A stretch of 7,310 nucleotides of DNA from JANRIZ01 sp033764445. GTDB lineage: Bacteria > Verrucomicrobiota > Verrucomicrobiia > JAWXBN01. Both the position numbers and the translations under genes were made by a program. The stretch spans positions 1-7,310 of the forward strand of contig JANRIZ010000126.1 in NCBI GenBank assembly GCA_033764445.1. The letters are read 5' to 3'. Below the pieces are notes generated by a model, which ran no database searches, was not told the DNA's origin, and was given only the letters and a program-made list of their open reading frames with translations. Of the stretch, positions 1 through 6,804 are shown piece after piece (position 1 is the first letter of the stretch; each line of letters starts with the position of its first letter).

Positions 1-91
1 GGGGAACGCAGAGTTTTTTCCACATCTGCGGTGTTCGGCGTCATCTGCGGGGAACTCAGAACGGAGGCGGGGAACAGAACACCCGCAGATG
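1..91. repeat. Intergenic repeat cluster built on CATCTGCGG and GGGGAAC
   Basis: The non-coding end of the window carries CATCTGCGG at 23-31 and again at 42-50, and its inverted copy CCGCAGATG at 83-91. The inverted pair extends to arms at 24-36 and 77-90 (13 and 14 bases, one extra G in the right arm), separated by 40 bases. GGGGAAC occurs at 1-7, 49-55 and 69-75; the last two share the longer GCGGGGAAC (47-55 and 67-75) at a 20-base offset. The cluster lies about 100 bases downstream of the SGNH hydrolase stop. It has no T-tract placed like an intrinsic terminator for that gene. It looks like a dispersed intergenic repeat that may continue left of the window. That it is dispersed in the genome is inference; the copies themselves are plainly visible. 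Confidence 0.6.
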
Positions 92-189
92 GCGCAGAAA
101 CCATTTGCATCAACCGGTTGAGAGGGTCGTCACTGCGCGTGGTTGTCAGCCGGGTCTGGCCCTTTTTGCGCAAGGATCACCGGATGCAA

Positions 190-837
190 TCACATCGGGC
201 AATCCATCGCCCTGAGCCAGGCGCGGGCCAGGACCATATGTCCGATCGGATTGGGATGCACCCGGTCCCACGCCAGAAAGTTTGAATGGCAATGTTTCAA
301 AACCGCATCCATCGCCGCCTGGGTGTCGACAAACTCCGTCCTGTATTTGCGGGCGACGGATTCGACGGCGGCACCGTACAGGTCCATCATATGGCGCATG
401 GAATCCGCCCGCAGAGGTTCAATGTAAAAGGGCGTCATGAGAATGATCCCCCGGACCTTGGGTTGTGTCAGTTTCACCAATTCCGCCAAGGTTTCCCGAT
501 AGGGCTTCAGATGGACATGTGTCTCGGTTTGCAACGGCAGGTCGTGCTGGCGCCAGACATCGTTGACACCGATCATGATCGTCACCCAGTCGGGCCTGAG
601 GTCGAGCACGTCGGTCTTCCACCGGGCCTTCAAATCCACAACCGTGTTGCCGGAGCTTCCCATGTTGACGACGCGGATTTTTCTTTCGGGACAGACCGCC
701 CCCAGATGGGCATGGATCAAACCGACATAACTTTTGCCCTCCGCGCCAAAAAGCCCCTCGCCCACCGGTCGGGCCCGCTCACAATCCGTGATGGAATCAC
801 CGATAAACAACACCTTGCTGCCGTCCTTGATTTTCAT
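190..837 (-). CDS. SGNH/GDSL-family hydrolase, probable esterase, substrate unknown
   Basis: A 215-residue protein with the four hallmark blocks of SGNH hydrolases. Block I is GDSITD at residues 13-18, with Ser15 the expected nucleophile. Block II is NMGSSGN at 58-64, with Gly60 a likely oxyanion residue. Block III is IGVND at 89-93, with Asn92. Block V is DRVHPN at 191-196, giving Asp191 and His194 of the catalytic triad. The stretches around IMIGVNDVWRQ, LMTPFYIEP and FVDTQAA resemble the bacterial subgroup with lysophospholipase L1-like and acetylesterase members. No signal peptide or membrane segment is visible, so a cytoplasmic location is expected. The ATG at 835-837 is the first possible start, since an in-frame TAG lies at 847-849. 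No Shine-Dalgarno sequence precedes it; the bases just upstream read CCTCCC on the coding strand. It follows recG by 47 bases and may be read through from it. The family assignment is firm, but the substrate (acetylated sugar, lipid or other ester) cannot be told. Confidence 0.92.
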   Translation of the reverse strand: MKIKDGSKVLFIGDSITDCERARPVGEGLFGAEGKSYVGLIHAHLGAVCPERKIRVVNMGSSGNTVVDLKARWKTDVLDLRPDWVTIMIGVNDVWRQHDLPLQTETHVHLKPYRETLAELVKLTQPKVRGIILMTPFYIEPLRADSMRHMMDLYGAAVESVARKYRTEFVDTQAAMDAVLKHCHSNFLAWDRVHPNPIGHMVLARAWLRAMDCPM

Positions 838-884
838 GGGAGGCGACTATGGCAGAAACAAAAACCGATTCAAGCGGGCTCTTC

Positions 885-2999
885 TCATCCCACCGTCAGA
901 AAGGCGGCGCGCCCGGAGAAGGCCATCCGCAGGGCCTCCCGCCAGCGCACACCATCGGGGCTTTTGAGCCTCGGATCGGCGGCAATGATGTCGGTGGCAT
1001 AGGCGCGGGCCTGATTGAGCAGGTCGGTATCCGCCAGCAGATCGGCGATTTTGAGCGGCGGCAACCCGCTCTGTTCGGTGCCAAAAATGTTGCCGGGGCC
1101 GCGCAGCCTGAGATCCTCCTCGGCGATGCGGAAACCATCCAGGGTCTCCTCCATGATCCTCAGCCGCCGGAAACTCTCCGGGCTTTTGGCCTGACCGACC
1201 AGGATGCAGTAGGATTTGTGGGACCCGCGACCGATCCGTCCCCGCAACTGGTGCAGCTGGGAAAGCCCGAATCTTTCCGCATTTTCCACCAGCATCAGAT
1301 TGGCATTGGGAACATCCACCCCCACCTCGATGACGGTGGTGGCCACGAGAATCTGGGTCTGGCCGGAGCGGAACCGTTTCATGACCTCCTCCTTTTCGAC
1401 GGATTTGAGCCTCCCGTGGAGCAGTCCCAGGGATATTCCGGGAAACTGTTTCTGGAGGGTTTCGTATTCCTTGAGGACACTTTTGAGCGGCAGCTTGTCG
1501 GATTCATCAATCAGGGCATACACGATGTAGGCCTGTCGTCCCGCACCCACCTGCTTTTTGATGAAATCAAAAATCTCGGGCAGCTTTTTTTCGGTCCGCA
1601 CGGCGGTGATGATTTCCCCCCGGCCCCGCGGGAGCTCATCAAGGACGGAAACATCCAGGTCACCGTACACGGTCAGCGAGAGGGTCCGCGGAATGGGTGT
1701 GGCGGTCATGACCAGCACATCGGGGTTTTGCCCCTTGGCCGTCAGTCGCGCCCGTTGGACAACCCCGAATTTGTGCTGTTCATCCACCACCACCAGTCCG
1801 AGCCTGTGGAATTCCACGGAGCTTTCGATGAGCGCATGGGTGCCGACAAAAACCGGCGGACGCGTTTTGTTGCCGGATTCAAAAAGACCCGGGGTCTGCT
1901 CCCCGGTCTTGAGACTGCCGGTCCGCAAAATGACCCGCACCCCCAGCGGCTCAAACCACCGTCGCAGATTGAGGAAGTGCTGTTCGGCCAGAATCTCGGT
2001 GGGGGCCATCAGGGCGGCCTGATATCCGGACTCAACGGCCTGCAACATGGCGTGGGCGGCCACCAGGGTTTTTCCGGAGCCGACGTCCCCCTGCAGGAGC
2101 CGGTTCATGGGGCGTCCGCGCCGCAGATCGGTCTCCACCTCGGCCACCACACGCTTCTGGGCGGCGGTCATTTCAAAGGGCAGTGACTGCAAAAAAGGGC
2201 CGGTCAGGGTGCCGTCGGGTTCGTGGACAATGCCCGGCAGATGCACGACCTGTTCGCGTTTGAGGGCGATGACCAGCTGCATGAGAAACAGTTCGTCAAA
2301 GGCCAGGCGGTTGCGCCCGGCGGTCGCCTCCTCAAAGGCCTGTGGAAAATGCACCTGACGCAGGGCGGTCTCCAGCGTGGGAAACCCGAACTTCCGGACC
2401 GAGACCGGCGGCAAAAGTTCGCCGATTTCCCCTCCATACTCTTCGAGACAGCGCCAGACAAGTGAACGGATCAGCCGGGGGGTCAGTCCCTCCCCGGCGG
2501 GATGAACAGGCACAATGCGGTTGATATGGATCAGATTGTCGGTGCCATTTTCCAGGATTTCAAAATCCGGATGGTCCATGGTCCATTGACGCCGTGTGGA
2601 GAGTTTGAGTTTTCCGTAGAAAATGACGTCATCCCCGACATTGAAAAAATTCTGGAAGTACGGGACATTGAACCACCGGGCGGTCAACTGGGCCCCGCCG
2701 GCCACGGAGGCCCCGCCCTCCTGGATGACCACCGAGACCATGGAGTTGGACCCTCCCCGGAACCGGGCCAGCTTGGTGCCAATGACGACTCCGCGCGCGG
2801 TGACCATCTCCCCCGCCGTCATCATGGCCAGCGGCGCAAAATGCCGACGGTCCTCGTAGCGGCGCGGCAGATGGTAGAGCAGGTCGCGCAGGGTGTGGAT
2901 TTCCAGCCGGGCGAGGGCCTGGGCGCGTTGCGGACCGACCCCGCGCACGAGCTCGACCGGATCATGGAGCGGATGGACCCGTGCGGTTTCAGCTTTCAC
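885..2999 (-). CDS. recG: ATP-dependent DNA helicase RecG
   Basis: RecG is a superfamily 2 translocase that reverses stalled replication forks and migrates Holliday junctions. Numbered from the upstream ATG (3045-3047; 720 residues), the N-terminal wedge region starts with a helix-hairpin-helix-like segment (VRGVGPQRAQ, 34-43) and PRRYEDR at 61-67. An OB-type domain covers roughly 75-180. Helicase motifs follow: Walker A GDVGSGKT at 320-327, DEQH at 422-425, TATPIPRT at 448-455, and QLRGRIGRG (motif VI) at 600-608. The RecG-specific TRG region is at about 641-661. E. coli RecG has 693 residues. I prefer the GTG at 2997-2999 (704 residues). It overlaps the recJ stop by 11 bases and leaves 19 residues before GVG, against about 15 in E. 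coli. The ATG would add 16 residues that lie wholly over the recJ C-terminal codons. A weak GGGA lies 5 bases before the GTG. Function is certain; only the start is open. Confidence 0.96.
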   Translation of the reverse strand: MKAETARVHPLHDPVELVRGVGPQRAQALARLEIHTLRDLLYHLPRRYEDRRHFAPLAMMTAGEMVTARGVVIGTKLARFRGGSNSMVSVVIQEGGASVAGGAQLTARWFNVPYFQNFFNVGDDVIFYGKLKLSTRRQWTMDHPDFEILENGTDNLIHINRIVPVHPAGEGLTPRLIRSLVWRCLEEYGGEIGELLPPVSVRKFGFPTLETALRQVHFPQAFEEATAGRNRLAFDELFLMQLVIALKREQVVHLPGIVHEPDGTLTGPFLQSLPFEMTAAQKRVVAEVETDLRRGRPMNRLLQGDVGSGKTLVAAHAMLQAVESGYQAALMAPTEILAEQHFLNLRRWFEPLGVRVILRTGSLKTGEQTPGLFESGNKTRPPVFVGTHALIESSVEFHRLGLVVVDEQHKFGVVQRARLTAKGQNPDVLVMTATPIPRTLSLTVYGDLDVSVLDELPRGRGEIITAVRTEKKLPEIFDFIKKQVGAGRQAYIVYALIDESDKLPLKSVLKEYETLQKQFPGISLGLLHGRLKSVEKEEVMKRFRSGQTQILVATTVIEVGVDVPNANLMLVENAERFGLSQLHQLRGRIGRGSHKSYCILVGQAKSPESFRRLRIMEETLDGFRIAEEDLRLRGPGNIFGTEQSGLPPLKIADLLADTDLLNQARAYATDIIAADPRLKSPDGVRWREALRMAFSGRAAFLTVG

Positions 3000-4683
3000 G
3001 CAGGTCCCGGATTTTGAGTTGGATCGTGCGCCGTCCGCGAAATTCATTCCACTCGGGACTGTACAGAATGTCCACCGCCCCCTGCGGGACCGGACGTGAG
3101 CCCCATCCGAACAGGATCCCGTCCAGGACTCCGCGCGGTCCGGCCAGGCGCAGCTTCAGATGTCCGCGTCCGACCAATCCCGCAGGGCTGGCCTGAGTGA
3201 TCCGCCTGCCCCAAAAAAGCGGATCGGGGTGGCCCTGGCCAAAGGGCTGCATCCGGGCCAGCGCCTCCATGAAATTCTCGTCCACCTCTCCAGGATCCAA
3301 CTCCACGTCGGCGATGAGAACGGGTTCAAGATCGGAGGGGGTCAAATGGCGGCGTCCGTATTCGTTGACCCTCTCACGGAACTCGGGAATCCGCCCAGCC
3401 TCAATGGAAATCCCCGCGGCCATGGCGTGTCCGCCGAATTTCTCCAGACACGGGGCGGCCTGCTCAAGCATGCTGAGGATGTTGAACCCGCCAATGCTCC
3501 GGCAGCTGCCCTTTCCCTGCCCCTTGGAATCAAACCCGATGACGACCACCGGGCGGTTGAATTCCCGCAGAACCCGGGAGGCGACGATGCCCACCACACC
3601 GATATGCCAGCCCTCACCCGAAAGGACGATGATGTGGTCCCCGCCCTCGGCGACCAGCGTGCGGGCCATTTCCACTGCCTCCTCGGCAATTTTTCGCTCA
3701 ATGTCCTGACGCTCCCGGTTGGTCTCATCGAGATACCCGGCCAGTTCCCCCGCGCGGACGGGGTCCTGGCACAGCAGCAATTCGGTTCCAGCCATGGCGC
3801 TTTCCAGACGCCCGGCGGCATTGAGTCGCGGACCGATCTGGAAGCCGATCTGGTGCGGGGTCAGCGGATAGGTGATCCCCGCCACCCGGAAAAGCTCATT
3901 CAGTCCCACCGACCGTTTCTGTTCCAGCCGCGCCATCCCGGCCCGGACCATCAGCCTGTTCTCACCGGTGAGCGGCACCAGATCGGCCACGGTCCCGATG
4001 GCAGTCAGTCCGAGCAATTCCCGGAGACATTCCGCGGGGTCCATGCCGACGGGCAGTTTGTCCCGATGGACCTTCAGATAGGCATGCACAAACTTGAAAC
4101 AAAGCCCCACGCTGGCCAGGGTGTCCAGGTATCCGGTCCGTTTGGGATTGACCAGCGGATAGTCCACGGGCAAGGGAATGGAAACCTCGTGATGGTCCAG
4201 GACAATGACCCGGGCACCCTGGTCCCGAAGCCACCGGATTTCCTCGACTGAATTTGTCCCGCAATCCACGGCAATCAACAGTCCCGGCGTGGTTTCCCGG
4301 TGACACCGTTCGACGGCTTCCCGCGACATCCCATAACCTTCATCCATGCGATGCGGAAGAAAGGGCTGAATCTCCGCCCCCATCGACCGGAAAAAGAGTG
4401 TGAGCAGGACGCTGGAGGTCACCCCATCCACGTCATAATCCCCAAAAACCACGATGCGTTCCCCCGCCCGGATTGCGGTTTCCACGACGGCCACAGCCTG
4501 TTCCATATCAGGCAACAAAAAAGGATCGCTCAAATCCCGGAGTTTCGGATCAAGAAAGGCGGAGATCGCGGCGGCATCCCGAAACCCCCTCTGCCACAGG
4601 ATCCCCGCCAGCGCAGCAGGCAACCCGGATTCTTCCGCAATCTGCGGGGACATGTCACATTCCTTGAGAACCCATCTGGCCAT
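2989..4683 (-). CDS. recJ: Single-stranded-DNA-specific exonuclease RecJ
   Basis: RecJ degrades single-stranded DNA 5' to 3' in recombination repair, mismatch repair and processing of stalled forks. The 564-residue protein has the DHH phosphoesterase motifs that bind the catalytic metals: GDYDVDG at 81-87, AVDCG with Asp140, DHHE at 163-166, and GTVADL with Asp234. A DHHA1 domain follows, with GWHIGVVGIVASR at 358-370, GSCRS at 392-396 and GGHAMAAG at 417-424. The C-terminal OB-fold part includes FGQGHPDPLF at 481-490. The length is normal for the RecJ core. The ATG at 4681-4683 is preferred because Trp4 (RWVLKE) matches the conserved family N-terminus. GGAG sits only two bases before it. Met11 has a better-spaced AAGGA upstream and is an alternative start. 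The 3' end overlaps the preferred recG start by 11 bases. The 88-base spacer from acs carries inverted repeats described separately. Confidence 0.96.
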   Translation of the reverse strand: MARWVLKECDMSPQIAEESGLPAALAGILWQRGFRDAAAISAFLDPKLRDLSDPFLLPDMEQAVAVVETAIRAGERIVVFGDYDVDGVTSSVLLTLFFRSMGAEIQPFLPHRMDEGYGMSREAVERCHRETTPGLLIAVDCGTNSVEEIRWLRDQGARVIVLDHHEVSIPLPVDYPLVNPKRTGYLDTLASVGLCFKFVHAYLKVHRDKLPVGMDPAECLRELLGLTAIGTVADLVPLTGENRLMVRAGMARLEQKRSVGLNELFRVAGITYPLTPHQIGFQIGPRLNAAGRLESAMAGTELLLCQDPVRAGELAGYLDETNRERQDIERKIAEEAVEMARTLVAEGGDHIIVLSGEGWHIGVVGIVASRVLREFNRPVVVIGFDSKGQGKGSCRSIGGFNILSMLEQAAPCLEKFGGHAMAAGISIEAGRIPEFRERVNEYGRRHLTPSDLEPVLIADVELDPGEVDENFMEALARMQPFGQGHPDPLFWGRRITQASPAGLVGRGHLKLRLAGPRGVLDGILFGWGSRPVPQGAVDILYSPEWNEFRGRRTIQLKIRDLRES

Positions 4684-4690
4684 GGCTCCG

Positions 4691-4759
4691 ATTCAAACGG
4701 GAATCCCCCGGTGATGCAATTCCGGCGGAAAAGTTTTTGAATGGGGGAACCCGATTCCC
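4691..4759 (-). repeat. Nested inverted-repeat arms in the recJ leader
   Basis: Three pairings can be drawn on the coding (minus) strand. In the first, GGGAAT (4759-4754) pairs with ATTCCC (4704-4699) and CCCCC (4747-4743) with GGGGG (4709-4705): 11 pairs around a 6-base bulge with a 33-base loop. In the second, ATTCAAA (4742-4736) pairs with TTTGAAT (4697-4691), the latter ending just ahead of the GGAG before the recJ ATG. The third is a small local hairpin, GGGAA with TTCCC (4759-4755 with 4749-4745). The first and third share an arm, and the first two interleave with almost no linker, so they should exclude each other. No terminal T-tract is present, so it does not look like an intrinsic terminator for acs. 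The arms are visible; that they fold or regulate anything is inference. Confidence 0.4.
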
Positions 4760-4771
4760 ACTGACGCCCCC

Positions 4772-6724
4772 CTACTCCTCGTCATTCCGCAGCTTGGCCA
4801 GCACGGAAAGATCTTCGAGTGTGGTGGTATCACCGGAAATCTCGGCACTGCCGGAGGCGATCTCACGCAGGAGACGGCGCATGATTTTCCCGGACCGGGT
4901 CTTGGGCAGGGCCTCGGTGAAACGGACGTCGTCGGGCTTGGCAATCGAACCGATCTCGCGCCCGACATGGTTGCGCAGTTCGTTCTTCAGGTCATCGGTG
5001 CCCTGTTCGCCGGATTTCAGGGTCACAAAGGCCACGAGGGCCTGACCCTTCAGTTCATCCGGACGCGCCACCACGGCGGCTTCGGCAACCTTGAGGTGAC
5101 CGACCAGTGCGCTTTCCACTTCCATTGTTCCGAGGCGGTGACCCGAAACATTGACCACATCGTCAATGCGTCCCATCACCCAGAAGTATCCATCCTTGTC
5201 CCGGCGTGCACCGTCCCCGGTAAAGTACATGCCCTTGATCTCCGACCAATAGGCTTTTTTGTAGCGTTCGTTGTCCCCGTAGAGTCCGCGCAGCATGGAG
5301 GGCCAGGGGGAACGGATCACCAGCAGTCCGCCCGTGTTGCGGGCAACTTCCTTGCCTTCCTTGTTGACCACGGCCACATCCGCCCCAAAAAACGGCAGAG
5401 TCGCCGTCCCGGGCTTGGTCGGCGTGCAGCCGGGCAGCGGCGTGAGCATGATCGACCCGGTTTCCGTCTGCCACCACGTGTCCACGATGGGACATTTTTT
5501 CCTGCCGATATGCGTGTGGTACCACATCCAGGCCTCGGGATTGATCGGTTCCCCTACCGTGCCCAGAAGGCGGAGCGTTTTGAGGCTGTAGGGTTTGACC
5601 AGGTCCGTCCCCCATTTCATGAAGGCCCGGATGGCCGTCGGGGCGGTGTAGAAAATCGTCACAGCATGGCGGTCGATGATCTGCCAGAAACGGTCGGGCT
5701 GGGGATGGTTGGGGGCCCCCTCGTAGATGAGGGTGGTCGCTCCGTTGAGCAACGCGCCATAGGTGGTATAGCTGTGGCCGGTGATCCAGCCGATGTCGGC
5801 CGTACACCAGAAAATGTCCTCCTCATGGAGGTCAAAAACGTACTTGGTGGTCATGTAGGCCCCGAGCATGTATCCGGCGGTGCTGTGCAAAATGCCCTTG
5901 GGTTTGCCGGTGGAACCGGAGGTGTAAAGAATGAAGAGCGGATGCTCGCTCTCCAGCGGGGCGGCCTTGTGGACGTCGGAGGCCTTCCCGACGGTCTCGT
6001 GCCACCAGACATCCCTTTCGGGGACCATGGTCACGGGCGTGTTGGTGCGGTTGAGGACCAGGACCTTTTTGACGGTCGCACACTGGGCCACGGCCACATC
6101 GACATTTTTTTTGAGTTCCACCACCGTCCCGCGGCGGTACCCGCCATCGGAGGTGATGACCACACTGGCCTGACAGTCTTGGATGCGATCCTTGACGGCC
6201 TCCGCACTGAATCCGCCAAACACCACAGTGTGGGGGGCACCGATACGGGCACAGGCCAGCATCGCGACCATGGCCTCGGGCACCATGGGCATGTAGATCA
6301 TCACCCGGTCACCTTTTTTGACACCCAGTGACACGAGAGCATTGGCGGCGCGACAAACCTGACGGTGCAATTCCCCGTAGGTGATGTGACGGATGTCCCC
6401 GGGTTCCCCCTCAAAAATGATGGCCACCTTGTTGCGGCGTCCGGATTCGGCATGCCGGTCCACGGCGTTGTAACAGAGATTGGTCCGGGCCCCGGTGAAC
6501 CATTGGGCGAAGGGCTCCTTCCATTGAAGCACTTTTTTCCAGGGTTTGAACCACACCAGCTCCTGGGCCATTTTGCCGAAGAATTTTTCCGGGGCCCGGA
6601 TGGATTGCGCATACATCTTTTTGTACTGCGCCATGCTTTTGACATGGGCCCGGGCGGAAAATTCCCTGGAGGGTTTGAAAAGTCTTTTTTCGGTGAGGAC
6701 AGAGGTGATGTCGGATTGGCTCAT
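4772..6724 (-). CDS. acs: Acetyl-coenzyme A synthetase (AMP-forming)
   Basis: Acs converts acetate, ATP and CoA to acetyl-CoA, AMP and pyrophosphate through an acetyl-adenylate; it is cytoplasmic and serves acetate scavenging. The 650 residues match the family (652 in E. coli). The ANL-superfamily signature YTSGSTGKPKG is at 267-277. GEPINPEAW is at 391-399, DTWWQTETG at 415-423, YFTGDGARRDKDGY at 500-513, and the hinge region GRIDDVVNVSGHRLG at 518-532. PKTRSGKIMRR at 607-617 contains Lys613, the equivalent of the catalytic lysine that is acetylated in Salmonella Acs (Lys609). The acetate pocket, by alignment from memory, is Ile314, Thr315, Val390 and Trp418; the bulky Trp fits an acetate rather than longer-chain preference. 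An AGGGG stands three bases before the ATG, a rather close spacing. The gene lies 80 bases after ubiX and 88 before recJ. Nothing in the window encodes a lysine acetyltransferase or deacetylase. Confidence 0.97.
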   Translation of the reverse strand: MSQSDITSVLTEKRLFKPSREFSARAHVKSMAQYKKMYAQSIRAPEKFFGKMAQELVWFKPWKKVLQWKEPFAQWFTGARTNLCYNAVDRHAESGRRNKVAIIFEGEPGDIRHITYGELHRQVCRAANALVSLGVKKGDRVMIYMPMVPEAMVAMLACARIGAPHTVVFGGFSAEAVKDRIQDCQASVVITSDGGYRRGTVVELKKNVDVAVAQCATVKKVLVLNRTNTPVTMVPERDVWWHETVGKASDVHKAAPLESEHPLFILYTSGSTGKPKGILHSTAGYMLGAYMTTKYVFDLHEEDIFWCTADIGWITGHSYTTYGALLNGATTLIYEGAPNHPQPDRFWQIIDRHAVTIFYTAPTAIRAFMKWGTDLVKPYSLKTLRLLGTVGEPINPEAWMWYHTHIGRKKCPIVDTWWQTETGSIMLTPLPGCTPTKPGTATLPFFGADVAVVNKEGKEVARNTGGLLVIRSPWPSMLRGLYGDNERYKKAYWSEIKGMYFTGDGARRDKDGYFWVMGRIDDVVNVSGHRLGTMEVESALVGHLKVAEAAVVARPDELKGQALVAFVTLKSGEQGTDDLKNELRNHVGREIGSIAKPDDVRFTEALPKTRSGKIMRRLLREIASGSAEISGDTTTLEDLSVLAKLRNDEE

Positions 6725-6777
6725 AGTCCCCTGATGAAAACCGAAATTTGCCGATTTTCAAGAACGGGTTTGCACCG

Positions 6778-6802
6778 CCCTCCCACCCAAAGACCACGCC
6801 CC
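6778..6802 (-). other. G-rich tract with four G-runs in the ubiX-acs spacer
   Basis: On the coding strand four runs of three or more G occur between the ubiX stop and acs: 6802-6799 (GGGG), then 6788-6786, 6784-6782 and 6780-6778. The last three are separated by single bases, and the first loop is 10 bases with a GG inside it. This is a non-canonical G-quadruplex pattern, because one loop exceeds the usual seven bases. It would sit in the RNA about 55 to 80 bases upstream of the acs start. It may simply reflect the GC-rich base composition; no function is shown. Confidence 0.3.
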
Positions 6803-6804
6803 TC

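Noticed and set aside
110..121. 12-base perfect palindrome TCAACCGGTTGA.
   Set aside because: One or two 12-base palindromes are expected by chance in a window of this size, and no promoter or start lies beside it.
143..427. Short plus-strand frames at the left end (31-285, 143-427).
   Set aside because: They run into the SGNH hydrolase on the other strand, and their products resemble no family I know.
849..2186. Long plus-strand frame (445 codons) opposite recG.
   Set aside because: Entirely antisense to a confident recG. Its product is rich in Gly, Pro, His, Gln and Asp without recognisable domains, as expected for a shadow frame in GC-rich DNA. Its good ribosome-binding sequence is noted as a finding.
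3160..4251. Plus-strand frame of 363 codons opposite recJ.
   Set aside because: Antisense shadow of recJ, kept open by the strong third-position GC bias of the real gene.
4691..4720. Possible promoter for recJ (TTGCAT and TTGAAT with a 17-base spacer).
   Set aside because: Both boxes match the consensus weakly, and the -10 would lie about seven bases before the ATG.
4967..6331. Plus-strand frame of 454 codons opposite acs.
   Set aside because: Antisense shadow of acs; no family resemblance, His/Gly/Asp-rich composition and no own start signal that I recognise.
6734..6761. Possible promoter for acs (TTGAAA at 6761-6756, TTTCAT at 6739-6734, 16-base spacer) and an imperfect palindrome at 6736-6759.
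   Set aside because: The -10 match is poor, and transcription would begin almost at the ATG, removing the AGGGG ribosome-binding site. The palindrome needs mismatches and gaps.
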